A stretch of DNA of 55,561 nt from positions 1-55,561 of IMG/VR virus record IMGVR_UViG_3300031963_000186, one strand, 5' to 3'. Position 1 is the stretch's first letter, and each line of letters starts with the position of its first letter. Under the pieces are notes generated by a model, which was not told the DNA's origin, did not search any database, and was given only the letters and a program-made list of their open reading frames with translations. The translations under genes and the position numbers were made by a program. Of this stretch, positions 38,805 through 47,879 are shown piece by piece. Origin of the DNA: a virus.

Positions 38805-41800
38805 CACTGATTCTCCCGGAGAATTCGTTGAATTGTGGCTTCATCGTCTTCCTCGGTAGCGGGTTCAGGAACGGTTGCAGGCTTGACAGGGGTGCCTTCA
38901 GGGTACGCTGTTCCTACAGCCCCTGAGATGGCCTTCATGCGGTTAGCTGCTCTCTCTTGCTGCTTTGTAAATTCGCCAGCACTCTTCTCAAGACGGCTCA
39001 AGACACTATCAACTTCAGGCAAGTTGCTCGACTTCAGCATCGTTGCTACTTCACCTGCTGTCTGCTCATCTAATGTCGACCTCGCCTGCAGATACTTAAG
39101 AACACGACCCACCACGGTACCAGGGGATCCTGTGGCTACATTGACGGCTTCTCCTGCCACGTCTAGGACATTAGCAGATCTCTTCAAGTCTTCAATGGCT
39201 TCCTTCTTGTTAGCCGTCCTACTATTTCGAATGACCTCTTGGGCGTTCCTAAACAGTTCGGCTTCACGCTGGAGAGCTGCCTCAAATACCTTGTATTCGG
39301 CTGGGTTGTCAAACAAGGCCTCAAGACGCTTACGAGTAGCAGGGGCACCAATGACACGCTGGGCAGCATTGATCTGCTGGGGAGCATCCATGATCTTAGT
39401 CAAGATCGACTGGGCGGCTCCAATTCTCAATGCATCTTTCTCGGCATCAGACATCCCACTAACCAGCTTGCGGGCTTGCTCAGGCAGCATCTTAGGTGTC
39501 AGGTAGTCATCTTTGCCAAGACGAAGGGCATCGAGAACCTCCATGTCACCGGCATACTTGGCACGGGCAGCGGCGTACTCAGGCACGTTCTCGTCAATGA
39601 CTCCGATGTACGCCTTGCGAAGATCCTTAAGTGCGTTGGCTTCTGCCTTTGCCATGCCCTTACCTTGATAGCCTTTGTCAATCAGGGCATCAATGCCTCG
39701 CTTGATGTAGTCAAGGGTCCGGACATCTGGAATCTTGCCAACTGAGACCATGTTACCATCGGCATCTAGGTTATAGATGTCATTCAAGACGTACTTGCTT
39801 GGATCCTCGCCACGGAGTTCGGCAGCCCTTGCTTCCTTATTAGCGATTCTCTGGGCCTCTCTAAATGCATCCTTGAAGGTCTCATCTTCCAAGACTTTCA
39901 GAAGTCGGGTATCGTCAACCGACCCATGGGCATAGGCGCGGTCATACATGTTGTTGGCATTAGCACGCAAGCGTCCTACTAACGAATCTTCGGTTGCCGT
40001 AAAGTCTTGGCCCTTGGCCAGGGTCCGGCTAGTTCTTTCGCCAACCAAATCACGACCTTGTTCTAGCCGTTCCTCTAGTGGGGTTCCCAGGGTCTTCCTG
40101 CCTTTACCTGGTAACGTGACAACGGCTTCACCTAGTGTCTTGGTGGAAGGGGTCACGTCCATCAACATGGGTTTGACTCCCATCTTCTGGTCGGCAATCA
40201 TCTTAGCTCTCACATCTGCCGGAGTCATCTCATCACGACTCATGGCCTCCAAAACTTTCATGGTGGCACGGTCTTCAACACTCTGGGTCGATGGTGACAC
40301 GACATTCTTTAGTGCCTTAGCGCCACGGACCCCAAGGTCAACTCCCTTAGCAACGACAGGGCCTGCTACGGCACCTGTTGCACCGCCAGTCACGGCACCC
40401 ATGCCACGTTCACCCTCTGTCGCAGTACCTGCCCCTGAGATGGCCCCAGTACCTGCCCCAACGGCAGTTGCCTTACCCATCTGGCCTGTCATGAATCTAG
40501 GCAAGACTTGGCCTAGCTTTTGGGCAGCTTGTGCCATACGGGCTCCACCAACAGCAGAAGCCACTTGGGTACCCGGCACAAACATGGCAGCCACTGTAGG
40601 GACGGCACCAGAGACCAGTTCGGTACCGATAGCAGTAATTGGGTATCTCTCAGCAAACTTTTGATAAGACTCACGCTCCTCACGAAGCACATCTTCATAA
40701 GGACGGCCTTCCATCTTGGCACGGACCCTGGCAACGGCTTCGTCACCAAAGCCAAAACCAAGTCCCTGGCCTACTGCCCGACCAATGTTTGCAGCGCTAA
40801 GTTCACCACCCTTTTGCATCTTGACGGGACCGCCATCAGCCATACCTTCAGGGGTGTCTGATGCTCTCCTTGCAGAGGCGCCACTGACCAAGTCTTGCAG
40901 CCGCTTCTGGTTGTCAGTAAGGCGACGAGTAGCTGCTGCCTGGGCATTTTTCCAGATGGTCTCACGAGTCTTAGCGGGCTTGTTGATTGAGCCTTGTAAG
41001 TCAACCAAGATCTTGCGTTCACCTTCAGTTGGGGCTGCTCCAAAGATCACCTTCAGTTGGCTCAACGCATTGCTGAGAATCAGGTTCTCCAGCTCTGCAG
41101 TGGCCGTCTGGGCTTCACTGCTACGGACCAAAGGCACCAGGCGTCCGGCAACTTCACGGGCACCTGCCGTTGATCCTTCATAGGCCACCTCATTTAGCTT
41201 CAGGGCCTTTTCAAGTGTCAAGATGACTTCTTTACCGGCAGTAACGCGATCCTTTAACTCGTCTTGCATCTTGAGTTCTGTAGGATTTAGCTTATCTTGA
41301 CCTTGACGGACTAGATCTTTTACCCGACTGTTGTAGTCCGTGGTACCTGGAACAAAGCCCTCATCTGCGGCAATCTTCCCTTGCGGTGATTGCGGCTTAG
41401 TCGATACACCCTCAGCACCGCTTGGAGGTATGTGAACCAGCTTGTCATACCGACGCTTGTACATGCGCTTGGCTTCAGGAGGCGTATTTGGATCATTGAT
41501 CTTAGCAATCAGCTGATCTATCTCAGTACCCTTTTGGGCTCCTCCCCTTGTGGTCAGATAGTCAATCCGGGCTTTTGCTGTCTTTTTAGCTTCAGCTGTT
41601 GCATTGGGATCATCAATGATCTCTTGCATAGCCATGACTTCAGGCACCCTTTCCTTTGGTACTGACCTAGCAAGGGTAGACAGGGCACTGATCTTGGTCT
41701 TCATACCTTCAGACTTGGTATCTAAACCAGCCATCCGATATTTCAGGTCAAGGTCTTCTAGTTCTTGTTGAGACTTGCGGCGCTCGCCTAAGATCCCTGC

Positions 41801-42133
41801 GGTAGCCTCTGAGACGTTAGCAAGGCCCTCAGAAAAGTGGCCTGTCCTAGTTGGCTTACCTAAGGCGGCAGCAATCCTAAAAGCGACCTCAGAGTCGCTA
41901 GGACCCAAAGATCTTTTTAAGATTCGATCACGTGCCTCGTCAAGAAGGCGTTCTTTTTCTGTTGCTTGACGATCTGTCTGCTGAAGGTATTTTTTCAACA
42001 GGTCATTGAGATCCTTGGTGTAAGGATTTTGGGCAGAACGAGAGATGTAGCCTGCGGTGTCAGCAACGGCGCTGGGTCCATCAGACACGCCACCGGTGTC
42101 GAGATCATCGTCTTGTTCATTCATCAGCGCCAT
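38804..42133 (-). CDS. Large internal virion protein (ejection type)
   Basis: 1109 residues. N-terminal 400 residues are charged helices and coiled coil; MADGGPVKMQKGGELSAANIG (two GG motifs) near 430; a hydrophobic, Ala/Gly/Val-rich stretch about residues 500 to 610 (ITAIGTELVSGAVPTVAAMF, VGAGTGAISGAGTATEGERG, MGAVTGGATGAVAGPVVAKG) that could insert into membrane; then long helices with VSPSTQSVEDRATMKVLEAM and a C-terminal coil. Size, order and composition fit podovirus ejection proteins that form the channel for DNA through the cell envelope. It overlaps its downstream neighbour by 1 base. Confidence 0.72.
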   Translation of the reverse strand: MALMNEQDDDLDTGGVSDGPSAVADTAGYISRSAQNPYTKDLNDLLKKYLQQTDRQATEKERLLDEARDRILKRSLGPSDSEVAFRIAAALGKPTRTGHFSEGLANVSEATAGILGERRKSQQELEDLDLKYRMAGLDTKSEGMKTKISALSTLARSVPKERVPEVMAMQEIIDDPNATAEAKKTAKARIDYLTTRGGAQKGTEIDQLIAKINDPNTPPEAKRMYKRRYDKLVHIPPSGAEGVSTKPQSPQGKIAADEGFVPGTTDYNSRVKDLVRQGQDKLNPTELKMQDELKDRVTAGKEVILTLEKALKLNEVAYEGSTAGAREVAGRLVPLVRSSEAQTATAELENLILSNALSQLKVIFGAAPTEGERKILVDLQGSINKPAKTRETIWKNAQAAATRRLTDNQKRLQDLVSGASARRASDTPEGMADGGPVKMQKGGELSAANIGRAVGQGLGFGFGDEAVARVRAKMEGRPYEDVLREERESYQKFAERYPITAIGTELVSGAVPTVAAMFVPGTQVASAVGGARMAQAAQKLGQVLPRFMTGQMGKATAVGAGTGAISGAGTATEGERGMGAVTGGATGAVAGPVVAKGVDLGVRGAKALKNVVSPSTQSVEDRATMKVLEAMSRDEMTPADVRAKMIADQKMGVKPMLMDVTPSTKTLGEAVVTLPGKGRKTLGTPLEERLEQGRDLVGERTSRTLAKGQDFTATEDSLVGRLRANANNMYDRAYAHGSVDDTRLLKVLEDETFKDAFREAQRIANKEARAAELRGEDPSKYVLNDIYNLDADGNMVSVGKIPDVRTLDYIKRGIDALIDKGYQGKGMAKAEANALKDLRKAYIGVIDENVPEYAAARAKYAGDMEVLDALRLGKDDYLTPKMLPEQARKLVSGMSDAEKDALRIGAAQSILTKIMDAPQQINAAQRVIGAPATRKRLEALFDNPAEYKVFEAALQREAELFRNAQEVIRNSRTANKKEAIEDLKRSANVLDVAGEAVNVATGSPGTVVGRVLKYLQARSTLDEQTAGEVATMLKSSNLPEVDSVLSRLEKSAGEFTKQQERAANRMKAISGAVGTAYPEGTPVKPATVPEPATEEDDEATIQRILRENQ

Positions 42134-42146
42134 GTGCTACCCCTCA

Positions 42147-43706
42147 TCACTTAAACATGTTCTTAAAGCCGTAGTACGTCGCAGCACCTTGAGCCAGCTG
42201 AGACAGCGGCGAAGGTTGATACACGCTGCCAGGACCTGTAGAAGTCGTTGACGTACTGGTCGGAATCTCAAGACCACGAATTGCTGCATTAAGGAACGCA
42301 ATGTTGTTGCGGTCGTAGTCACGCTGAGACAAGAAGTCGGCGTAGGCTTGATCAAGATTGCGCTGCTGTTGCTGCTGTTGCATTTGACCTGCTGCCTCAA
42401 GGGCTCCGATGTTCTGTAGGCCCATGGCTTGTTGCATCTGGCCCAAGGTCCCAAGTTGTTGGGCAGCTTGCAGTTGACGGGTGTAGTCTTGACCTGCGAA
42501 TGTGCCGGCTTGCTGACCAAGGTTAGCTAGCTGCTGGGCTGTGGCTCCTGCCATGTTTCCATAGACTTGGCCAAGGGCCCCTAGTTGGGCGCCTGCCTGA
42601 CCGTATCTTGCTAGGTCTGCCCCTGCTAAACCTGAAGCTGCCTGACCCATTGCTGCTTGCTGTTGGGCACCAGCTAACATACGCTGATAATCTGCAGAAG
42701 TCAAACCTGCCATTGATTGGCCGATAGCCGCTTGCTGACCTGCTGCTGACAGAAGCCGCTGGTAATCGGCAGAAGACAGTTGAGCAGCTTGCTGACCAAA
42801 CTGGGCTTGTTGTTGAGCAGCCTGCAATTGACGGGCCCGATCTTCTGCTTGCCTTTGCGCAGCTTGACCATAGCCCTGTTGCAAAGCCTGTGATTGGGCA
42901 GCCAGGGTAGATTCCTGAATGTCTCGCATAGCACGGCCCATAGCTTCGCCTTGGCGGCTGCCACCAAATTGGCCTGCTGCTATTGCCCTATCTTGGATCT
43001 CTGGAAGCAAATTTTCACGAAGATTTCGTTGACCTAGCTTACCGATCCGCTCAATGACTTGTTCTTGATACGGGTTTAAGTATTCCTCAATGCCACCAAC
43101 CCCGGTTTCGGCACCACGGTTAGCTAATTGACTAGCTTGCTGCATATATGGATTGGCAAGACCTGCAGTGTCTGCAGCGCCAGAAATTGCAGTACCTAGA
43201 CTAGCTTGCTGCATGTATGGGCTGGCAAGAGCCGCGGTCCCTTGGGTTCCGATACCTGTCAAGGCAGAAGCCTGATTAAAGTAGGGCTGCGCAAGACCTG
43301 CAGTATTGCCGACTTGCTGGCGCAATAGGTTACTGGCTTCACCCAATACAGGGGCTGATGCGGCATATGGGTTGTAGCCCTGGGCTTGCTGAAGATACGG
43401 CAATGCTTGATTTAAGGCACTACCCTGGCCACCTTGGGTTGCAGAAGAGATGGCCGAAGTCATTGTGGGGGCGTAGGTCCCCTCAAGATCAAAGGTCTTG
43501 TTATAAGCTGCTGTCTGCCCAGGATCCAAGCTAGCGATCCTTTGATCACCGTAGGCACGATAAGGCTCTGCTGCAATCGCGTTGGCGCGGCTGATCAGGC
43601 CTTGTGTGTAGTCACTGTACCAGGCAGGAAGATCGGTTGTCGTCTCGCCATACGTCGTAACGGATGGAGGAGGACTTCCTTGGAACAGGAAATCAAGGAC
43701 TCCCAT
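42147..43706 (-). CDS. Gln/Ala-rich virion (DNA-transfer) protein
   Basis: 519 residues. N-terminus MGVLDFLFQGSPPPSVTTYG, with YSDYTQGLISRANAIAAEPY and IASLDPGQTAAY in the first 80 residues, a pattern widespread in aquatic phage virion proteins. From 100 to 470 it is a low-complexity Gln/Ala/Gly helix with repeated units such as LANPYMQQAS, LSSADYQRLLSAAGQQAAIGQ, LTSADYQRMLAGAQQQAAMGQ. C-terminal part: NIAFLNAAIRGLEIP and YYGFKNMF. Probably ejected into the cell with the genome. Confidence 0.73.
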   Translation of the reverse strand: MGVLDFLFQGSPPPSVTTYGETTTDLPAWYSDYTQGLISRANAIAAEPYRAYGDQRIASLDPGQTAAYNKTFDLEGTYAPTMTSAISSATQGGQGSALNQALPYLQQAQGYNPYAASAPVLGEASNLLRQQVGNTAGLAQPYFNQASALTGIGTQGTAALASPYMQQASLGTAISGAADTAGLANPYMQQASQLANRGAETGVGGIEEYLNPYQEQVIERIGKLGQRNLRENLLPEIQDRAIAAGQFGGSRQGEAMGRAMRDIQESTLAAQSQALQQGYGQAAQRQAEDRARQLQAAQQQAQFGQQAAQLSSADYQRLLSAAGQQAAIGQSMAGLTSADYQRMLAGAQQQAAMGQAASGLAGADLARYGQAGAQLGALGQVYGNMAGATAQQLANLGQQAGTFAGQDYTRQLQAAQQLGTLGQMQQAMGLQNIGALEAAGQMQQQQQQRNLDQAYADFLSQRDYDRNNIAFLNAAIRGLEIPTSTSTTSTGPGSVYQPSPLSQLAQGAATYYGFKNMFK

Positions 43707-43707
43707 A

Positions 43708-45789
43708 TCAAGCTCCCTTCAGATAAGCCAACGGGCTTTTTGCGTCGGGACTAATCTTGCCTTGTGACAAGTTTTTTCCCTTATGTTTGCGGATGCTAGA
43801 TCTCATCTGATCTAGGCGGCTAGCACCTGCCTCAGATGATCCATTACCAAGCATGGCGACTGTCTCGGCATCGATCACGTATTCGCCGTCACTGAGTAAG
43901 GCGTCAACGTCATCAGACCTACCATCAGCACCGCCACCAACATTCATGCTCCTGACCATGTTCAGACCACCTGCTGCCATACCAGGAGGGGTCCCGTATT
44001 GGTAGTAGGCCGTCTTAGGATTTCGATTGATCGGACCCTGACGAGCAGGTTGTGGCTGTTGAGGCATCATTCCAGACATGCCTTGGGGAGCTGCCATTGG
44101 CATGCCACCTTGCATCTGGGCTAAGGCACCCTGACGCTTGGCCATGGCAGCCCGCTGTTGCATGGCAGCCATTACGGCTTCTCTTTGGCTCATAGCGTTT
44201 TGTGGAGTCTGTGGCATACCGATTTGTGGGCCAGCTATGCCACCATCGGCATAACGCTGCTTGTATTGAATCAGGCCACCTGTCTTAGACTGGACAGGAA
44301 CCGGCTCAAACCTCGTGTTTAAGAAGAACCTGTGCTCACCTGGGCGTTCACCGTAAGAAGTCAAGTCACCGCCATAAGCTTGCTGGTCACGAAGGTAATT
44401 GTAGTAGTCTAGAGGACGATCAAAGTTTTCATCTCTCGTACCACCTGGAGATGGGGCTCCACCACCCGGAGGTTGATCGCCACCTGACAAGGCGCCACCG
44501 GCAAGGGCTACAGCGGCTAAGGTAGTCAGCGGATTCTCGACAGCATAATTCATTGCTGCCTTACCGATGTCAGACATATTGATATCGCTGAACTCAAAAT
44601 TCTTCAGCTTATCACCTAGGCTCTTGCCTGCTCCCTCAGTAGCTGCTGTCATTGATGGCGCAACAGGTGGGACATTTGGAGCAAATCCCGAAGCCGACAC
44701 GGTACCCTCAGGTGTCCCCATACCATAGGTCTTACCACCTGTACCCGTCCAGACGTCCGGTGTGCCATCAGCATAAGCAAAGTCGTCTAGGGCACCGACT
44801 CCTACCTTCATGCCGGCCTGACCGACACCAGGCTGGATACCAACGGATGTGTTAGGGATCCCGGCAAGTAAGTCATAGTCAACTTGGTTAGGTGCTAAAC
44901 CGTAAGCGCTGCTTGTCCCGCCCTTATAGCTGAGTGGAGTATCTTTTGTAATTGTCGGAATCTTCAAGCCTTCGCTAGGAAGATTAACTCCTTCTAGCAA
45001 ATAATTTTGAGGAACTTCCGGTTTTAGCGGAGAAGGTTGATTCAGGTTAGTCGCAGCAGATCCTGAACCTGGCCGGTTTTTAAGAAAAGCTTCGCCTGCC
45101 TCATCTGTTAAAGAAGGATCTCTAACAAATAGATTATCTATTTCACCACTTATATCAGGACTAGATAAACTAGGATCTCTAGTAAAAAATGCATCATCAG
45201 GAGTCGCTGCATTTCTAATGATGTTTTCAATGGGGTCATCAACAAGGGATGAAGCCCCTGGTGTTGGATAATAAGTTTCCGGCATCAACGTATTAGCCGG
45301 CTGACTAGAAAGCTTTGGTGAAGTGTAGTATGTATCAGGGGTAGCTGCAGAAGCTAACAAGGCCTCATCAGGAGTGGCCGCTGCAGCGGCGGGCGAGAAC
45401 GCGCCACCACCTGTTAAATAATCAAAGCCTGCTGCTCCAGCACCAGACGTGATACCGGCCATCACGCCGCCTTTGATAGCCTCATCAAAATCTTCACCTT
45501 GAGCAAGGCCTGCTGCCGTGTTACCGGCAGCTGCTCCTGCCCCAGTTGCTACATAGGTTCCTGCCGTTCCCAAAGCTCCCAGTGAGGGAGCAATCATGGG
45601 TCCTAAGATAGCAGCCCCTGCCATCGTAGCTATGGCAGTCAGTGGATCATCTAAGATAGGTTGAATGACGTATTTGTCGACGGCTTGACCCACGTCCTTG
45701 ACAACGTCAACAACCCCCTCAACGACGCTACCGACGGCTTCAACAGCCCCGCCAATAACGTCCCCAACAAATTCGACGACGGCTGTCAT
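43708..45789 (-). CDS. Virion protein with SDGEYVIDAETV signature
   Basis: 693 residues. Residues 1 to 130 are hydrophobic and amphipathic (VVEFVGDVIGGAVEAVGSVV, PLTAIATMAGAAILGPMIAP). The middle is Pro/Ser/Thr-rich and probably disordered. The C-terminus carries KTGGLIQYKQRYADGGIAGP, MAAGGLNMVRSMNVGGGADG and DDVDALLSDGEYVIDAETVA followed by MLGNGSSEAGA; the LSDGEYVIxAxxVxxLGNGSxxAGA block is a common signature of pelagic and freshwater podovirus proteins encoded near tail or ejection genes. Function not established. Four GG motifs. Confidence 0.73.
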   Translation of the reverse strand: MTAVVEFVGDVIGGAVEAVGSVVEGVVDVVKDVGQAVDKYVIQPILDDPLTAIATMAGAAILGPMIAPSLGALGTAGTYVATGAGAAAGNTAAGLAQGEDFDEAIKGGVMAGITSGAGAAGFDYLTGGGAFSPAAAAATPDEALLASAATPDTYYTSPKLSSQPANTLMPETYYPTPGASSLVDDPIENIIRNAATPDDAFFTRDPSLSSPDISGEIDNLFVRDPSLTDEAGEAFLKNRPGSGSAATNLNQPSPLKPEVPQNYLLEGVNLPSEGLKIPTITKDTPLSYKGGTSSAYGLAPNQVDYDLLAGIPNTSVGIQPGVGQAGMKVGVGALDDFAYADGTPDVWTGTGGKTYGMGTPEGTVSASGFAPNVPPVAPSMTAATEGAGKSLGDKLKNFEFSDINMSDIGKAAMNYAVENPLTTLAAVALAGGALSGGDQPPGGGAPSPGGTRDENFDRPLDYYNYLRDQQAYGGDLTSYGERPGEHRFFLNTRFEPVPVQSKTGGLIQYKQRYADGGIAGPQIGMPQTPQNAMSQREAVMAAMQQRAAMAKRQGALAQMQGGMPMAAPQGMSGMMPQQPQPARQGPINRNPKTAYYQYGTPPGMAAGGLNMVRSMNVGGGADGRSDDVDALLSDGEYVIDAETVAMLGNGSSEAGASRLDQMRSSIRKHKGKNLSQGKISPDAKSPLAYLKGA

Positions 45790-46244
45790 TGTTCAGCTCC
45801 TCCACGAGGGGTTCCTAGCTGCAAAGCAACCTGATAGTCGCCGTTGTCCATCATCTGGACGTTGTATCCCATACCAGGGTTTGGCGGGTTCTTTGCAACA
45901 TTTCGGAAGATATTGATCAGACTCTGATCTTTGAATTGAGTGACCAGGGTGTCAAAGCCAGCCTTGTAAGCATCAATAACAAACTGGAAACCGGAGGCCA
46001 TGAAGTTCTGGGCGGTGTCAGCATTCAATGCCCTGAACATCCCCTTGCGAGGTTCTTTTTCAGAAGCATGAATCACATAGATGGTGTTGCCGTAGCGAAA
46101 AAACTTGCTCCCTGGCATCTGGACTTCTTTGACGAAGGTCGCGTAGACGAACTCTACGGCGTACTCGCTTTGGGTATTTTCTGCGGCAATCCTCAGAACG
46201 TCCCCAACGGGCAGCATCTCTTGTTTGCTATCGACAACAGGCAT
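45786..46244 (-). CDS. Internal virion-type protein, GNAT-like
   Basis: 152 residues. FFRYGNTIYVIHASEKEPRK then GMFRALNADTAQNFMASGFQ and FDTLVTQFKDQSLINIFRNV form an alpha/beta layout like the GNAT-type proteins (T7 gp13 position) that precede ejection proteins in podoviruses. The acetyl-CoA loop is not obvious, so enzymatic activity is doubtful. It follows the ketoacyl synthase by 2 bases and overlaps the next gene as ATGA. Confidence 0.62.
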   Translation of the reverse strand: MPVVDSKQEMLPVGDVLRIAAENTQSEYAVEFVYATFVKEVQMPGSKFFRYGNTIYVIHASEKEPRKGMFRALNADTAQNFMASGFQFVIDAYKAGFDTLVTQFKDQSLINIFRNVAKNPPNPGMGYNVQMMDNGDYQVALQLGTPRGGAEQ

Positions 46245-46246
46245 GA

Positions 46247-47368
46247 TCAGATCCTCACGTTAAACAGTGCGGCGCTGAAGACGTTCCCCATGCCAGCACT
46301 CAAACTGAGCACCATGCCGTCAGGAGCCTCAACTGGATGTGAGAGGTATCGATCGTCCCTCTCTGTTCGGTTGAGGATCTCAGGCACAATGCCCTTCTCC
46401 AAATCTTTGAACAGCAAGAGGGTCTCTAAGAGTCCGCTCGCTCCCATCGTATGGCCGATTCGCTGCTTATACGATGTCGCTACAAACCCACTCAAGGTGG
46501 AATCTAGGGCCGTTTTTTCGGCCGCATTATTAGACTTGGTCCCAGTTCCATGAGTCTTCACGATTTTAATTTGTTCTGGGTTAATTTGACAAAATTCAAG
46601 TGTTCCTTTAATGGCCCTGACAAACCCCTGACCGTCTTCTCGTTGGCCGATCGTGTTCGTCAAGACTTCCGTAGCCGTGTAAGCCGAGACCAGTTCAGCC
46701 GTGATCTCTAAGCCAGAACGGCGTACGGCTTCCTCAGACTCGAAAACTGCTAAGGCAGCTCCTTGCCCTATATAGAACCCGAAGTTCTTCTCATCAAAGG
46801 CGCTAGGAACGACTTGATGGGTCTTGGCCATGCTTTCTGTCAGGGTAGCCTTAGCTTCCCCAAAGAACTGAAGGGTCATATTGTTGACCTGATCTTCAAC
46901 AGCTAGGACAATGACCCGGTCAAACCCGTAAAACTTGATCAAGGTCTGTACATCCATCAAGACCTTCAGGCCAGAGGTACAAGCCGTGGCGTCAGTTGCC
47001 GTGTGATCAATCTCCCCGCACTGCGCAGCAACCCGGCCTGCGTAGATCTGGGTCAGGGACAACGGGAGGATCTTATAGTTGTAGCTCATCTGGTTGTCGA
47101 TCTTCATCTTGTGACCCTCGGCAGCAAAGTTGCTGTTACCAGAGGCTAGGATGAAGGCCGTCTTACCCGGCTGGGTTTGTTTCAACAATGAAAACAAATC
47201 AGGGGTCAATATCTTTTCGGCAACTGCATGGGGCGGGCAGACAAGGCCTGTCTTGACCCTGGAATAGGTATCAGGAAACCAGTGCAGCTTTTGCGGAAAA
47301 GGATGGTCTTCAAAGAGTTGAGCATCTTCCGTACACACGGTGCGCTCTAGGGTCAGAAAGATTCTCAT
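46247..47368 (-). CDS. 3-ketoacyl-ACP synthase (KAS I/II-like)
   Basis: 373 residues with the intact thiolase-fold active site: Cys130 in DATACTSGLK, His273 in KTHGTGTKSN, Lys301 and His306 in KQRIGHTMGASG. The C-terminal LSLSAGMGNVFSAAL matches the Gly-rich FGFGG-like loop. About 40 residues shorter than E. coli FabF, mostly at the N-terminus. It would condense malonyl-ACP with an acyl group. Its ATG overlaps the stop of the ACP gene, so the two are co-translated. It lies among tail and ejection genes rather than metabolic genes, which is very unusual; virion lipidation or host lipid change are open options. Confidence 0.88.
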   Translation of the reverse strand: MRIFLTLERTVCTEDAQLFEDHPFPQKLHWFPDTYSRVKTGLVCPPHAVAEKILTPDLFSLLKQTQPGKTAFILASGNSNFAAEGHKMKIDNQMSYNYKILPLSLTQIYAGRVAAQCGEIDHTATDATACTSGLKVLMDVQTLIKFYGFDRVIVLAVEDQVNNMTLQFFGEAKATLTESMAKTHQVVPSAFDEKNFGFYIGQGAALAVFESEEAVRRSGLEITAELVSAYTATEVLTNTIGQREDGQGFVRAIKGTLEFCQINPEQIKIVKTHGTGTKSNNAAEKTALDSTLSGFVATSYKQRIGHTMGASGLLETLLLFKDLEKGIVPEILNRTERDDRYLSHPVEAPDGMVLSLSAGMGNVFSAALFNVRI

Positions 47369-47655
47369 CGGAACATCCTGACTGCTTCTTCAAAGCTTTG
47401 AGGTTGTCTACGACCCCACTGTTTCAAAAAATCCATGCATTCGCGAGGAGTCTTGACTTGCATCTCCTGGCTTTTTTCGTCTTCTATGTCAAAGACCTCA
47501 CATAGATAAACGGTGCACATGAGCATGTCTAGGCTATCAAGGCCTGTCTCAGAAAGATCTTGATCAAGATCTTCGATGGGAGATAGTTCGTCGTGAAACG
47601 GTTTTGCTTTTTTAGCTACTTCTTTCAGTAGCATGAGAAAATCTTGGTCTGTCAT
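47365..47655 (-). CDS. Acyl carrier protein
   Basis: 96 residues from ATG 47655 (ATGA overlap). Acidic, with the ACP core DLDQDLSETGLDSLDMLM: Ser41 in LDSLDM is the expected phosphopantetheine attachment site. Helix 3-4 part EVFDIEDEKSQEMQVKTPRE CMDFLKQW is as in ACPs. A basic C-terminal tail (QSFEEAVRMFR) is extra. A holo-ACP synthase is not seen, so the host enzyme would have to load it. Partner of the ketoacyl synthase that follows by a 4-base overlap. Confidence 0.87.
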   Translation of the reverse strand: MTDQDFLMLLKEVAKKAKPFHDELSPIEDLDQDLSETGLDSLDMLMCTVYLCEVFDIEDEKSQEMQVKTPRECMDFLKQWGRRQPQSFEEAVRMFR

Positions 47656-47879
47656 GAAACCACCTGTACGAAACGCTCCGCCCATGTTCGCCAGTCGGTG
47701 AAATCATAAGGGTTAGGTGGATTCTTTTGACTCAGCCCCGAGATTACGCAGAACTGCAGGCCCCACTCTTGCCATTGTGTTTCATCGTCTAGCCTCCTAA
47801 GGGGACTGTAATTGTCCAAGTCCAATATCACCTGGTCTGCCCAATCCCTGAGGCCGATTATAACGGGCTGCGTAATCAC
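47652..47879 (-). CDS. Small tail-module protein
   Basis: 75 residues, Trp and Asp rich: VIIGLRDWADQVILDLDNYS, WQEWGLQFCVISGL, PNPYDFTDWRTWAERF. The DWRTWAERF type ending is common in small aquatic phage proteins next to tail-hub genes. It overlaps the tail-hub gene upstream and the ACP gene downstream by 4 bases each. Function unknown; it could be an adaptor or a small assembly factor. Confidence 0.68.
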   Translation of the reverse strand: MITQPVIIGLRDWADQVILDLDNYSPLRRLDDETQWQEWGLQFCVISGLSQKNPPNPYDFTDWRTWAERFVQVVS

